A stretch of DNA of 64,000 bases, taken from Albula goreensis (taxonomy: Eukaryota > Chordata > Actinopteri > Albuliformes > Albulidae). Position numbers and translations under genes: made by a program. The stretch covers positions 8,591,001 through 8,655,000 of the forward strand of contig CM040744.1 of assembly GCA_022829145.1 (NCBI GenBank). The letters are read 5' to 3'. Each line of letters opens with the position of its first letter. Within the stretch, counting starts at the first letter, position 1. Under the pieces are notes generated by a model. That model did no database searches and had not been told where the DNA came from. It saw only the letters and a program-made list of their open reading frames with translations. This document shows positions 1-12,640 of this stretch, piece after piece.

Positions 1-1374
1 CTGATTATGTCCAGATCAACACTCTCACTGAAAGATTTTACAGACATTTGAAATTACAGGAAGAGAATGGTTATAGCTAAACTGTGGTGTCCTATGGAGC
101 TGACTGCTTGGGGCAATACTTTTGCTACCACTTTGAGTTATAATTAGGAGGCATGGGGAGAAAAAAATTCAATGCTATAAAGATAACAGGCAACTCTATG
201 CTGGTAATTTATAGTGAGGCATTAGTGGGGATAAATTACCATGTGTATGGTACATTCTTTCCAGTAAAACTAGGCTGAACAGCTGTCAAGAACCTGAGCT
301 TTATGGAGCAACAATTATAATCATGATCTTTAACAGAATTAATTAAACAAATTTTGGAAATGTCAAATGGATTTGAAAATCTACTGGATAATATTAAATT
401 GCACACTGAATTATTGTTTTGACTTCTTGGTGTTTCTGTTCCAGCTACTTTATTCATACCTCTTTCATCTTCATTAATAAATTACTGTTGCTCAAGGTTA
501 AATTACTGTGTACAGGTCCCAGGGACCTGACTACATCTCTCGGAGTTTCACACAACCTGAATTCATTAATATCAATGTGCGTTAATCAACCCGCAACACA
601 AATATTCATGGTATGAGTATGCTTTCGGTCCCTATACACGTATTCATTGAGTGATTGGCGGACCAAGAAAATGTGGATGTAGACGAGCAGGATAAGCTTA
701 TGAAACCGGTGATGATGGGAAACCTTTTTGTATGATTATTTGTTTAGTTCACGTCTGGTGTGTGAGAATGTAATGCTTCTCTGCACCGTGTACCATTCAC
801 TTTTGTGGAAAATGAACATACGCAGATGAGCGCAGGCAAGCAGGGAAAAATGTCATCTTCAGATTTGTACAGAGGACGCTGCCAGCTGCTGCTGATCCAC
901 CTCTGTAGTTTTGGAAGGCAGATGCAATGTGTAGCTTAGTGCAACCCATCTGGATGAAGTACATCCTAATTTACATAAACTTTGCAAATGCATGGATAAC
1001 GAACCTACAGTAGTGTTGACCCTAGACTACACCTCAGGACCCTGTGGAAAGGGAAGTTAGCAGCATGAGTGAAATTGGACCTGCAGTCTTGATGGTTCTA
1101 GCAAGGTTTGGCTCATGCTATGTTCTGGCCATTCACAACTTTTGCACCTCATGACATTTTAACCACTTGCATATTGGTGAAGCACATCCCTATACATTGG
1201 TCAGACTTAAGTCAGAGTAGCAACTTGTTCAGGCTAATAACAGCTTGAGGGTATGAATAGACAAGAGATGCTAATCTAGAAATAACTAAACTGTTACCCA
1301 ATTTAGAGGTGGTGCAACCGCCAATAGGTAACTGTATTATCTTGTTTTGCTGTAATTTATTACATGACTGGAAG
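1..1374. other. Non-coding AT-rich stretch, nothing recognised
   Basis: No supported exon, RNA gene or repeat is visible on either strand. Open frames are under about 75 codons, without domain features. The sequence is complex rather than repetitive, so it is ordinary intergenic or intronic DNA as far as can be read. Confidence 0.6.
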
Positions 1375-1720
1375 CCTGCACACTAATTTGATTAATTTCT
1401 TGGACATTTTAAATAAAGAGGATCCAGTAGGAAATATCCCTCCCGGTCAGAATAACACTCCTTACCTGTAATGTCCTCCTGGCGATAATTACTGTTGCTC
1501 CCAATTGACCAGGGCAATTCTCTATTGCCTGACGAAAAGTTTATACCTGGTTTTAAAATGTGTTAAACAAGATGTGTAGTCATGCCCCAAGTAGTTGTCA
1601 AATTTGGAGGAATCTCATTATGTCTCATTAGATTATAATTTGCATTAATCCACTTGCATATTTCACAGCTTCCCTGTTAGAATGTCCACAATTACATATG
1701 CATGAAAGCTGAGGAACTGT
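1375..1720. promoter_or_regulatory. Candidate conserved non-coding element with octamer and homeodomain sites
   Basis: This block is complex, repeat-free and not open in any frame. It carries a composite site TAATTTGCATTAATCC at about 1636-1651, which joins an inverted POU octamer (ATTTGCAT, 1638-1645) to flanking TAAT homeodomain cores. There are further ATTA and CAATT cores (for example 1487-1510). Octamers and ATTA cores are known to be frequent in vertebrate developmental enhancers. That this block is conserved or active is inference from texture; I cannot align it to other genomes. Confidence 0.4.
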
Positions 1721-4640
1721 GAAAAGAGAAAGTCTGGTCTTCTCTGATGCTTCATAAAGGCAAATGCTGTGTTTTTAATTCAATATACATAAATATGCCA
1801 ATATTCCAAACATGTACACACTCTGCATGGGGATTTTGTGTACAAAATATACCGAAAGCATTTTATGATTTTGGGCCGATTTGTTGAAACTAAATAAGGT
1901 ATTGCTCGTCATCAAATTCTAAATGTATCTTGGAAAAATAAATAATTTGTTACATATGTTGTAAAATATAAATGTATAACATGATCAAAGGTATGAATAA
2001 AGCTTAATAGAGGGGCCTTTGTGTGGTTAATTGCATAATACAGCATACTTGTAGTTCAGCTGTAGGTCCTAGCTGTAGCACTGCCAGCCATGGGAGGTCC
2101 ACACTAGTGTGACAACAACTGGCTCACTCACACTGTGGGAAAATATGGGCTAAAGTGGTTAAAGTCCACACTCATCACTCTCGAGCACAATCCTCTAGCA
2201 CTCTCTAGCAGAGCCCAATTAATATTAGTGACCTGATCCTTTGTTTATGTGGTGTTCCTAGAAAGTGGGGAAGTGAATATTCCACCAAGAGTGGGGAAGT
2301 GAGGGCTAGCTGTCAGACTTGCATGGCTTCATTCTTTCAGACATGTAAAAGTTTGTGGACTAGACAGTCACTCAATGCAGGAGGGAAAATGGAAAAAAAA
2401 ATCAAATAGCAGAATGAATAAATGTAACATAAATATAAATGGGTTTCCATTCCTTCTCAAACAGTAATGAATGATCTTCACGAGGCTGCCTTGTTTGGAA
2501 TCATGTCTTACAATTGTCTCTACCCACCTGTTAAATATGGCTCAATTTTAGACACCTCCTGACAAAAGGTGTTGAAAATGGGTACATGCATTTGTCTCAT
2601 CAAGATAGGATGGCTCAATGACTTTCTGTCAGACACAGAGAACGGTACCCTTGACACACTTCAAGAAGCACAAAATGCCACAAAAAGAATCCTGAGTGAA
2701 ACTAAAATATGTGAATATATTATAACCCTCTGCTACATCATTTCACAGGCTGCCTGCAATATTGCAGACTTATTTAAAAGTACAACTTTCTTACTTGTCT
2801 TGAAGTACAAGCTTTTCCCAGCATACCAAAAAGACAGCTTAATTTAGTATAACACCGGTATTCACAAGGGGTCAACTACTAACATTTTCATTTTAAAATG
2901 TATGAGGGAAAAACTTTTGGCAAAGTCTTTTGTTATCAGGGTCATTTGGTCTTAATCAAAGACGGACGATCTGTGATAAAACCTTCCCACTTCAAAATGG
3001 ATCTAGTGCAGTGTCATCACTGAGACAAGAGATCTGTGTTATTGATTTATTTTATTTTATTTTTTAACTCGACAGCTGGCACATACAGCTGCAAAATATT
3101 GTTTGAAGGATGCTTTTAGAGAACAAAAAAGAGATTTCGTTGACAGTGTCAAGTAATGAGGGGCTGGCAGTCATTGCTAACTCACCTCTCTTTATTTGAT
3201 TCTGTCTTACCTGCTGAAAGACATTTTTATTCACAGAATATAACTACATTGAATTAGAAGATGTTCTGCAAAGTGACCAAATCTACATTATGAATATGAT
3301 ACTGTTATTTAGTCAGGAAATGAATGAAAATCACCAAGCCACAAAGCTTTCACCACCAAGCTTTTGTAAAAATTTTGAGTGCATCAGACAGTCCATGTTT
3401 CTCATTAAACACATAGTAAATTAACTATGTAAACTACTTTGTAGCTGTTTACACAGCACTGTGGCATGAATTGAGTAAGCTCCTCTCATTACATTGCCTG
3501 GAAACCAAGGACTATTTTGCTCACCACCAGTCACACTGTACGACAATTGGTCTTACAGGCCCGTCAATCATGATATCTGGGTTTCTCAGACTAACAACAA
3601 CTGGTAGGTTGTGGGCACCCCACATATCATAGGGTTGAACAAATGTCATATATTTACCACTGGAATGCAATTTCTTAAATCATGCAATTTAGCTTTAAAG
3701 GGTATGGAAATGGTCTGCTTACTATTTAGTATGTGGCGATTATCATTTGCATTTAGCAACTTCATTCAAATTTGAATATTTATTTTTCACATCACATTAT
3801 TACACCAAATTGCTATACTTGACTGACTGAGCGATTAATTTAGTAAATTACATATTGATTGATTGACTGGTTTATTTGACTGATTACTCAATTGACAAAA
3901 CATAGAAGGGGAAAGAGTCCAACAAAAACATGAAATGACTTAACAACTATGGAGTTGATTTTTTTCATCTTCCTCTTACCATACCTCTATCGCTTTATGT
4001 CCTTGTTAAACTGAGCCATGCAGGGCAATGTATCCCAGGTGACTTTGCAGTGGAGTATGGTTATACAGTAACATGGTCTGATTTCTCAAGTTTCAATAAC
4101 GCTACGCTAGGCACCTCAGAAAAAAAAACAATTTAAACATTTGTTTTTTTTTCCCTCAAGTGCTCCACACTGCATACTACAACAGGCAATCACCTGCTAC
4201 ACAGTGCATGCATGACCGTTAGTCTGGGGCAACTCATTTGCACGGTCTCATAGGAACGAGATGGAGAGCAATTGCTGACAATTTAACGGACAGCGTGGCT
4301 TTTAAATCCCATCAAATTACATGTGCATTTCATCACATGTGTGAGAGAATGTTGGGGGGGGCACTTTTCCATGTGACAGCCCTGTTGTTTTTTTCTATGA
4401 GAGCGGGGTACCGTGCAAAGCCATCTGTGTTGTTGCTGTTCATGTTGTTGGTATTACTATGGCTACCGTTGGGTCCTTTTTTCCATGCAGGGTATCCAGT
4501 CTCTGCAGAGATGCAGCACAGAGATTCCTTTCACTTCCTCCCACATTCATTTCTGAAGTCACTGTTTTTGTAAGACGAGCACCGGAAAACCCACTCGAGA
4601 AGATTAAACCCTGATGAAAACGATCAAAGTCGAGACAGGA
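1721..4640. other. Non-coding AT-rich stretch
   Basis: No gene is supported. The 92-codon open frame at 2569-2847 and the 111-codon frame at 4238-4573 show no domain, signal peptide or splice context that I recognise. A short T-rich, (TTTTA)-like stretch lies near 3045-3066, and an imperfect TGAT/TGAC-rich patch lies at 3820-3895. One octamer (ATTTGCAT) is at 3745-3752. Confidence 0.55.
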
Positions 4641-4865
4641 GACAAATCAATACATTAAATGTGCTTCAGATGCGAATAAAACAAACAGACTGAGGAGGAG
4701 CGCCGCAGTGTGCCGCGCTATCAGGTGTGTTTGGCGGACGCCTCCTTGTCATAGCAGGTCTGGCTCTTTGTTATGTCGCAGGAGTGAGAGAAACCCACCT
4801 GGGTGCCTCTCCGAATTTTCTGACTCGTGCATGAATGGCATGGATCAGGCTAGATGATGGGTGCG

Positions 4866-4892
4866 ATGAGAGAGAGAGAGAGAGAGATAGAG
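4866..4892. repeat. (GA)n microsatellite
   Basis: A run of GA dinucleotides with one interruption. It is simple sequence and explains part of the overlapping open frame. Confidence 0.85.
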
Positions 4893-5034
4893 AGCCATCC
4901 GCCTCATGCTCACGCACCCAGCTGTTCCCCAGCTGTCGCTGACAGACTTTATTTTGACCCGAGCTGTTATGTTATGTGTGCGCCTCGTTACTGTTCACTA
5001 TTCTCACCAAAGGCAGCTGCTGTACCTACCATTG

Positions 5035-5155
5035 CATGGTCCCCACTCTTCCTATCTCTCCTCTTTCCCCCTACCTCCCTCCCCCTCCCTCGCTCCCCAC
5101 CCCCTCTCTCCTCTCTCCTGCCCCCTCTTTCCCCTGGCCTCGCCCAGACCCGCAC
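5035..5155. repeat. Polypyrimidine low-complexity tract
   Basis: About 120 bases are almost entirely C and T on the plus strand, with many C runs. Such mirror-like homopyrimidine DNA can adopt triplex structure, which is general knowledge and not shown here. The tract creates the apparent Pro/Ser/Leu-rich open frames across 4854-5351, which I do not regard as genes. Confidence 0.75.
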
Positions 5156-5491
5156 AGATGCCGTGTTTAATGCCTTAATTCTGTTCCCTGTCAGCCTTCC
5201 AATTTCTTTGATACTTCAACACCGATTCCAATCTAAAAGAGCCTGTGATCCAATTTGGGGACTGGCAGGTTCCCAGTACAAGTGCACAGAAAGCAGTTTG
5301 TGTGGGGAAGTCTGCTCATTGCTCCAGAGGTACGCACACAGTGATGCTTAATTAAGTGGCAATTAGGTAGCAAGAAAAGAAAAACAGTGTTGCCATTTAC
5401 ATTTTCACAAAAAGTAGATCCCACAAATGTATCTACAGAGAATTCACACTCACCTACTCAAACAGTACCCGTCACTCTTAGACAAGGTATT

Positions 5492-5700
5492 TTAGAATCA
5501 AGTCCTGGTGCACATGCGGTGTCTGCTGCACATTTTGTATGTGAAAGATTTTTCTATTGAAGTCGTTAAGTCGTGGCTAAAGAGTCCATGCACCTTATTC
5601 TCAAGGCCTACATTACCAGCTGATTAAAAGGCAGCTACTGAGACCCGCAGACACAGCAGTCCTCTGGGACTGGAGTTTAACAGCCCTGCTTTAAACCCTT
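5492..5700 (-). mobile_element. Degraded teleost dispersed repeat, class uncertain
   Basis: Read on the minus strand, the block begins near 5695 with words typical of an abundant fish repeat: an 'AACTCCAGTCC' end followed by 'CTGCTGTGTCTGC'. It finishes with a second partial 'ACCAGGACT' motif near 5505. Both ends recall, from memory, a short dispersed element common in many fishes. No target-site duplication is clear and the copy is strongly diverged. It could be a chance resemblance; a repeat-library search would settle it. Confidence 0.35.
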
Positions 5701-6197
5701 ACCAGACACTCAACCTCTTAGCCCTCATGTTTCACTGAAGAGAACCACTACAACTATGGGCCGACGGAAGCATGAGCAAAATTATTGCATTATAAGCATT
5801 CACAATGTAGATTCACTCGTAACAGAGGCACAGTTCAAACAACGTTACCAGGCCAAAGTTTGTAAATGGTTGCCTATTGCTAAGGTACAGTACAGCAATA
5901 ATTAAACATAAAATACGATACTGCTGATGTGAAATGAATTGATGTGATGCTCCCTGATGCTTGCTGCATTAAAATTGCATCTCCAACGTCAGCTCTTATC
6001 GTGTGGAACAGGAGTGTGACATGCCTCTCGTGTGTTAAGCAGGGTCAGTTCAACTTAGAATAAGACTTTGAGCCTAGAGCAGCATTCCAATACAGACATG
6101 AATGTGGACGTGTGTTGGTGGCGCCTGGAGACATGTGTGAGAATGCAGAGGACTAGGATTCTGGAAAGCCAAACTCTCACAAAGCCTAAAAAATGTT

Positions 6198-6203
<6 letters not shown>
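5701..6203. other. Non-coding stretch before the (TG)n tract
   Basis: No gene, RNA or dispersed repeat is recognised. The sequence is complex and moderately AT-rich. Confidence 0.5.

Positions 6204-6291
<88 letters not shown>
6204..6291. repeat. Long pure (TG)n microsatellite
   Basis: About 44 uninterrupted TG units. The Cys-Val and His-Thr open frames on the two strands (6055-6331) are artefacts of this repeat. Pure tracts of this length are usually highly polymorphic and are typical of fish genomes. Confidence 0.98.
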
Positions 6292-6292
<1 letters not shown>

Positions 6293-6299
6293 ACGTGTG

Positions 6300-8080
6300 T
6301 CAATTTATGTTCTAGCCAAATAAACAAATAAACATTTTTGCTTGTTCGTCCCTGGAAACTTTAAAATGACGTTTTAAAATTGTTTTCTGGTTAAAATCTT
6401 AGTAGTAATCTCTTGTACTGTTAAGAGGTTGTTGTTGTGAAATGCGCTCACAGAAATGCATTCAAGTCAGGAAATTACATGTTTTAAGACCATACAGTTC
6501 AAGGCTATTACTTTATGTGTTCAGGTATACTCACTGTTAAAATATGAATAAAACATTATTTTTATATCTAGCTAGCAAGAACAATACTTTTGACTGTGAG
6601 GAAAAAGATATGTGCATTCTCAGGCTAAGCTAAGATTTCTGACTAGGCATGCACAGCTAAGTAACTTATAAAATACAATTTTGAGCCAACAGCCAGAACA
6701 AAAAAAAAATACATTTTTAACTGAAATACCTCATCTTTAATTGATTACATAGATTACATTATTTGCATGAAAAACATGTCTTCATTTGTGTTTTTTGTTT
6801 TTCATCCCAAACGTATATATTATTAATATTTAGATATTGAATTATGCATTTATTGATAGTTAAACGAAATGACAGATTTAACTTGATTGTATTCCCCTGA
6901 AATGGTTACACAGTGTTTAGAGAAAGGAGAGTTTACAGTGAAGCTAGCTACCTGATTAAGGCTTGCAGCTTCAGCTGGCTGGTTGCTTATCTCCCTATAC
7001 AACTTTTGCAGAATTAACCATGTGCTTTTCCAAAGGATGAGCACCTTACTGCTCCACGAGTTTGACTGACCAGTACTTAGCATTAATCTTTGACTTTCTT
7101 GAAAGCGGACACTTAGATATGTCAGCTATCTCAATGCCCCTACAAATGTGCTAGAAACTTCCAACTGATTGCAAGCTTCTACTTCCCATTGATCTCACAT
7201 TCCAATCTGATGAAATGATACAATGCTTTTCACTTTCTGATATTTTGACCAGAATACAGTTAGCTTATTGGTAATTGTAGCTACGTTTCCACATTAAAAT
7301 GGCTGAGCTGCAGACAATACTGTTTAACATCAAACTGTGCGGCACTGTGACAGCCTAGACATGTATTAAATGTACAAATCTCACCAGATGATAGAATAAT
7401 GGAATGAAACTTTTTAATGATTGATAATAAAGGAATAGTGCATATGACAAACAATGTATCTTGGCTTTCAGAGCACTTCATCTATAAAGATGGGAGATGT
7501 AATTTCTGATTACACCTCTACAGTTTTCTGATTAAACTAACAGAATGACTGGGTGGCAGAATTAGTTGACCTGTATTCCATTACATTACTTTGCTTTCTT
7601 GTGGTGTTTTTACTTTGAGAACCAAAATGTCTATGTAAAGCCCTGGTTTTATCTATTAATAATGTGTCTTGATAACAATAATAATAATAAAATGAGGATA
7701 TGAGAGGTGAAAAGCTTTGAATAAAATTTACTTTTGTTTCAACTCTGATAAATATGGCGTGGAAAAATAACCCCAGTGGGATTTTATGTTTTCAGAAAAA
7801 GGGATATGTCCCGATCAAAATTTTGGATCTACACAAATTTTTAAGGGGATATTCTCCATATATATTCAAATATTAAAGCCATCTTTGTTCATTCATCATA
7901 ATGGGGAACTGTATGGCATTTTGATGGCTGAGTCATCTTAGTGGACTGATGCTAGTGGCTGAGCTCAAAGACAGGGGTGAGTACTTCTGAGGTATGACGG
8001 AACAAAGGCATTTGAGAGGAAATTAGTACTGTGCTATTGTTTTTATTTCATCTGTTTCTATTTGTCAAACATTTTCACTT
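6300..8080. other. Non-coding AT-rich stretch
   Basis: No supported gene. Open frames are short (up to 77 codons) and featureless. An octamer ATTTGCAT is at 6761-6768, and a short (TAA)n lies near 7677-7690. Nothing else stands out. Confidence 0.55.
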
Positions 8081-8384
8081 GGACACCAAATGAGCAAGAG
8101 GGGGAAATCTTGCTCAGCTATTTGCTTCTGAGGGCCGAAGCGAGGAAGTGAGAGAGAGGTGGCGAGACCGAAGAGAGGGTGAGAGGGTTTGGTTGCCATG
8201 GAAACATTAATTCGATTCTAAGGCCAGCCACAGAAAAAAAGGGGTAAAAAAAAATCTTTTCAATGTTGACTTTTCTGTTTTTGTCTCTAAACTTCCCCCT
8301 GTCGCTAAACCAACAGCTTGCATGAAAAGATGATGGTGTGTTTACTATCCCCCACCCCCAACCCCTCAATCTCTCTTGCACTGT

Positions 8385-8640
8385 CTCAGAATGCCGAGGC
8401 GAATGTCTTGGGAATTCACAGCTCAAACGACATGTAAATGAGAACAACAAGCACATTTTTTGTTCATATTACAATAGAGGCCAACGATAAACTGCCTCCA
8501 TTACTTCTCCAGTCAGAATTTGGCCTTGTTCCAAAAGACAGTGTTAAACAGGATTTAAAAGGGCTCCTTTCATTGACAGAGTACATAAACAAATGGCATA
8601 ATTACTTTTTTCTGTGGACCTGTGTGTACATGTGTCTCTG
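8385..8640. promoter_or_regulatory. Weak candidate regulatory block
   Basis: A complex, repeat-free block with ATG-TAAAT and CAAT-type words, flanked on the left by a C-rich patch. It is proposed only on texture. The overlapping 75-codon open frame at 8438-8665 has no recognisable domain. Confidence 0.2.
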
Positions 8641-8879
8641 TATGGGTGTGTGTTTGAGATTCTGAAATTCAGTGTCACCGTTACAATTTTAGACAGTATA
8701 TTTCATGTATGTACATAAACATTTTACACAGTGTACATGGAATCACATGCAAACACACATCCAACCTTAAGCATTGCTAAGTAAGGTGCAGGATGGCTGG
8801 AACCTGTCCTGTTTTAAACAATCTTTTCACTAGGAAAATCAATTTGGAGTCAGAATCATAAGCACTGCTAGGGAACGGA

Positions 8880-8997
8880 GGACTACGGGAAAAAAGGAAG
8901 GGAACTAGTAAAGGGTGATGAGAGAGGAAGAGAGCAGCGAGGAGGTATGGGCAGTGGGGAGAGGGGAGAGGGGAGTGGGAGGGAGAGGACAGAGAAC
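8880..8997 (+). repeat. Purine-rich tract with G-quadruplex motif
   Basis: The plus strand is nearly all A and G here. Positions 8956-8983 hold five G runs, in the order GGGG, GGGG, GGGG, GGG, GGG, with loops of one to three bases (AGA, AGA, AGT, A). This satisfies the usual intramolecular G-quadruplex pattern. The overlapping Glu/Arg/Gly-rich open frame is a composition artefact. Confidence 0.8.
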
Positions 8998-9204
8998 GCA
9001 GGCAGTCTGCAGCACTCTGGCAGAGTGGCAGTTCCTTTGTTTTCTCAGGATTGAGTCAGCTGCGTTCAGACTGTTAAACAGCCTCTTGTCATTAAGACAG
9101 CCCTCGGAAAGGTCTCATTGACCTATTATAACAAGATCTGCTGGAACACAAAAGGTCAGGTGAGCTGGGGTTTATCTTGGAGACACACATGGACATACGC
9201 ACAT

Positions 9205-9211
<7 letters not shown>

Positions 9212-9234
<23 letters not shown>
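9212..9234. repeat. Short (CA)n microsatellite
   Basis: About eleven AC units followed by an A-rich stretch. Degenerate CA-rich sequence extends to the left from about 9180. Confidence 0.9.
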
Positions 9235-9235
<1 letters not shown>

Positions 9236-11224
9236 AAAACAAATGGCTTATTCATACATCCGTACCATAAATTTACACACTCAAATGTCATGCTGACATA
9301 CATGTGCAGCATGCCCACACATTAACAAGTTTTCAAGGACGTTGTTCAGTGGAAAAAATCATGAAATGTGGAAATTAAAAATATAACACATTTTAATGTC
9401 CAATGTCATGATTTAAAGCAATTCTTTATAAAACTATCTGCCCAGTTAAAATAGAAAAGGTTGTAAATATAATAATAATAATAATGCAAAATAAATCATT
9501 ATACTATTTCTGTGGTAGTTTATGCCTTGAAGAGATTTATGCATGCTAGGCCATGATGTTCTGATTTTGTTAACTGCTGTTTGTCAGAGACACGACTTAC
9601 CCATTCATGCAGTCTTAAGATTTGAATTATTGCAGCAGGTTATGGTTATAGCCAATACTTTAGCAAGTATGAAGAGTCTGGTAAATTGCTTATTGCTTCA
9701 GAAATAACCATCGTCACTGGAGAGGCATGCAGCTAAACATCTTTATGATTCAATACATCTAAAATATTGAGTTACAAGGTTAAACAGCCACACTTTTGTT
9801 TTACACTATTTCACCAGAGCTTTGTTCAGCTTGAAGTATGTCATTGGCCCTATTCTTGAGCATGAAGAGAACAAACAACATCATTATTATTATGGTTATT
9901 GATATTATTATTATTATTATTATTATTGCTGTTGTTGCCATAATTGTTGTTGTTTCATGTGTCAAATGTCTTAACGCAATATGAGTATGAAAATATATTT
10001 TCACAACCCATCAATGGGTTAAGAGAACCCTGCCTTCTGTAGGAATAACAAGAATGTGGTCGTACATTGGCGGTCATCATTTATCTAAACCAACATCAAC
10101 ATGTTTGGGCCTTTCAGAGAGCGACGTTCAAAACAGGAAGGGAGAAGAAAAAAATATTCTCTTCTTCTTTGAATTTGTAATCTCTGAAGTTGCCGATGTT
10201 TTCTTAGTAGTAATCACAGCTGCCATTCCAGTGCTCTCCAACCTGACCCACAGTTAAGACCTGCTTTCCCCAGGCAGCAAAAAAATCACATGCAATTACC
10301 CTTCTCACCACCGGCGCCAGCCTTGATAAATCTCACAGGGTACTCTGCATGCAGTTTTCTGCATACTTCACTTTACCAAAATTTTGCAGCCTCACATTGG
10401 GACACACATACATGAAGCCTATCCGACCACATTCAGCAGCTCCTAATTTTATACCCTAAATTTATATTTCATACCCGCTGAAAACAAATATGCCAGTTTA
10501 GTAAAAAAAAATAGACAGAAGTTTCCAAAATATGTTCAGTGCATCTGGTCTCTAGTGACTGTGACAACACAATGCCCACTGGGACATAACTTTTCAGATT
10601 TTCTGGAAAAATGTCAATAATAACTTAAGGATTTATGGAATGAGGATATGGTACTGGAAAGCTGTGAAGACACTGGACAGTTACATTGTTAGGCTGAAAA
10701 TGGTCCCATTCGTTGTCTTCCCACTTCCCATCTGCCCTGCATAACTCTTAGGGGAGGGGACAGATTGCTTAGCTTAGCCTCAACAAAAAAAAAAAAGCAA
10801 AAGATGGATACAATATTCATATTTTATGGCTGCTGGCATGATACATTTCTTACTTGAGCTCGTCTTTGAATACGTGAATAAAAAAATATTTTTTTCTTTT
10901 CACAGAGAATAAACAGTGAAAGAGATGAAAAAGTGGCTTACTCTCTGAGGATTAAAGTATTTGAGAGTTGACTGCAGTTCCTATCTTGTCCATTTGGGTG
11001 TGTGATTCCTGACTGTGTGTGGCAGCTCTTGGCACTGTCCTCTGTATGACTTATGCTCCAGCAGGAATATACGAATTTCACATTTTTGTAAACAGTGGAT
11101 CCATCAAACCGCATGTTGGAAGAGGGACATGGATCATTGAACAAGCAGAATAACTGCATAGTTGAAGGCTTCCTGTACTACTTTGTCCTCCACTCTCCCC
11201 AATTCAGTTTGTATTTATCCAGTT
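9235..11224. other. Non-coding AT-rich stretch with small triplet repeats
   Basis: No gene is supported. (ATA)n-like triplets occur at about 9469-9485 and an (ATT)n-like triplet run at about 9886-9928; the latter produces an Ile-rich minus-strand open frame. A poly(A) run lies near 10786-10797. The remainder is complex and unrecognised. Confidence 0.55.
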
Positions 11225-11665
11225 GTCACGCATTGGCTTAAGAGTAGACACGGCCCTTTCTCCAACTGGCTAGAGGGCAGACACAGTCCTGTCTCTTAGC
11301 GACTGCCACACTGGCTCCCTTGTGTTGGAGGGTAAATAAAGCCCTGTCTGTCATTGGCTATAGAGAAGACATATCCTAATCTGCCATTGGCAAGAAAGTG
11401 GGCACAACCCTCTGTCTTATTGGCCAGGAAATATACAGTCATGCCTCACATTAACCAGCAGTTTAACTAGCAACTCCCATCGTTTAGGGAGTTGAAAGTC
11501 TCATTGGCTAGAGAGTGTACACAGATTTATCTATCTCTGATAACAGAGTGAACACAAATATATCTCTCACTGATAATAGCTTAAACAAAGAATTGCCTCT
11601 TATTGATTTCAAAGTGAGCACAGATTTATGTCTTTCTAGAAAGTGCACACCTAAACATAGCCATA
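11225..11665 (+). repeat. Decayed minisatellite, period about 33-35 bp
   Basis: A recurring unit begins with CATTGGCTAGAGAG and continues with a 'GTACACAG' word and a 'CCTGTCT' word. Recognisable unit starts lie near 11231, 11264, 11356, 11389 and 11499, with further more divergent units to about 11650. Between about 11430 and 11490 the pattern is interrupted. The 77-codon open frame at 11515-11748 simply reads the repeat as an 11-residue degenerate periodicity, so it is not a gene. The copies differ a lot from one another, so the array is old. Confidence 0.65.
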
Positions 11666-12640
11666 GACTTCCATGGATTTTGTGTAAATATTACATGAGG
11701 AGCAGGGTGGTACAACATCTCACACAAAGAAAAGAGAATAAGCTGTAATGATCCGAAGCTTTTTTGGGATCTAAACCTATTATTTCTTACTATGAGCTAA
11801 GATTTATTTTACACATGTGACAGGGGTGTCTTTTCATTGTTCTAATTTATGCAGGTCTGCACTGCTACATGTTGTAATAATGAACAGGTTATTGCAATAT
11901 AAAGCAGGTAGCCAAAAAGTGACATTGACTGTTTAATAAATTAACTGGTTGCATCTATTTTTATTGCATGTAATACCTATTTGTGTTTTCATAATTTAAC
12001 TTTTTGCACCTATACATTTTGTGTACATGCAAATATATTTGCATCTCTGATATGAAAACATACTAAATGGAAATCTTTTGTAGATTAAACTTGTTACTTC
12101 CACATTTTCAATTACAGTGCTTTTGTCTGCAATGAAAGATAAACAGAAATGTCAAATATCAACAACTTTTGATAACGAATTAAACATGGCCATCAGAGAT
12201 TTGCATGGACTCTGGAGATCTCTTTGAAATGTTGGATAAAAGTATGCGCTGAATAATCTCAATGATACATTTGCAATGTACATAAACAAAAAATCTGTTA
12301 ATGTAGCTGCAGTTAATTAGAACTTGTGTTGATATATGTCATGAACAGAATGCATGCACTTCAGTTGGACAGATTTTCCTGTATTGCGTTTGTAGTGACC
12401 GATGATACGCTTGTACTTGTAGTCGTACAGGAGCCATTTTGTGATTCATCTGTAGACACCTGCCAAAACCTAACAGGCTACAATGGTCTGAAAAGGAATG
12501 TGCTCTGGATACATAAGGAAGAACATTTTTCCCTTTGATGAGAGTCTTCTGATAAATTTCTCCTTTGTTAGTCTTTGTTTTTCGGTTTTGTTTATTTTTT
12601 TAATCAATACTGAATGAAGAGTTGTAGTTTTGGCAGTGTA
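11666..12640. other. AT-rich non-coding stretch with palindromic double octamer
   Basis: No gene is recognised. The notable site is a perfect 18-bp palindrome at 12027-12044, ATGCAAATATATTTGCAT, made of two POU octamers in inverted orientation. The rest is AT-rich, with short featureless open frames. Confidence 0.5.
12027..12044. promoter_or_regulatory. Inverted pair of POU octamers (18-bp palindrome)
   Basis: The sequence ATGCAAATATATTTGCAT equals its own reverse complement. It contains ATGCAAAT on the plus strand (12027-12034) and the same octamer on the minus strand (12037-12044). Octamers are established POU-domain (Oct/Brn) sites, and some paired arrangements bind POU dimers; this exact spacing is not one I can name. 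Occupancy is untested. Confidence 0.45.

Noticed and set aside
4854-5351. 165-codon open frame and two overlapping frames
   Set aside because: Created by a GA repeat and a long pyrimidine tract; all three plus-strand frames are open, as expected for low-complexity DNA.
6055-6331. Cys-Val and His-Thr repeat proteins
   Set aside because: Direct translation of a (TG)n microsatellite on its two strands.
11515-11748. Protein with an 11-residue repeat
   Set aside because: It is the translation of a decayed minisatellite whose period happens to be near a multiple of three.
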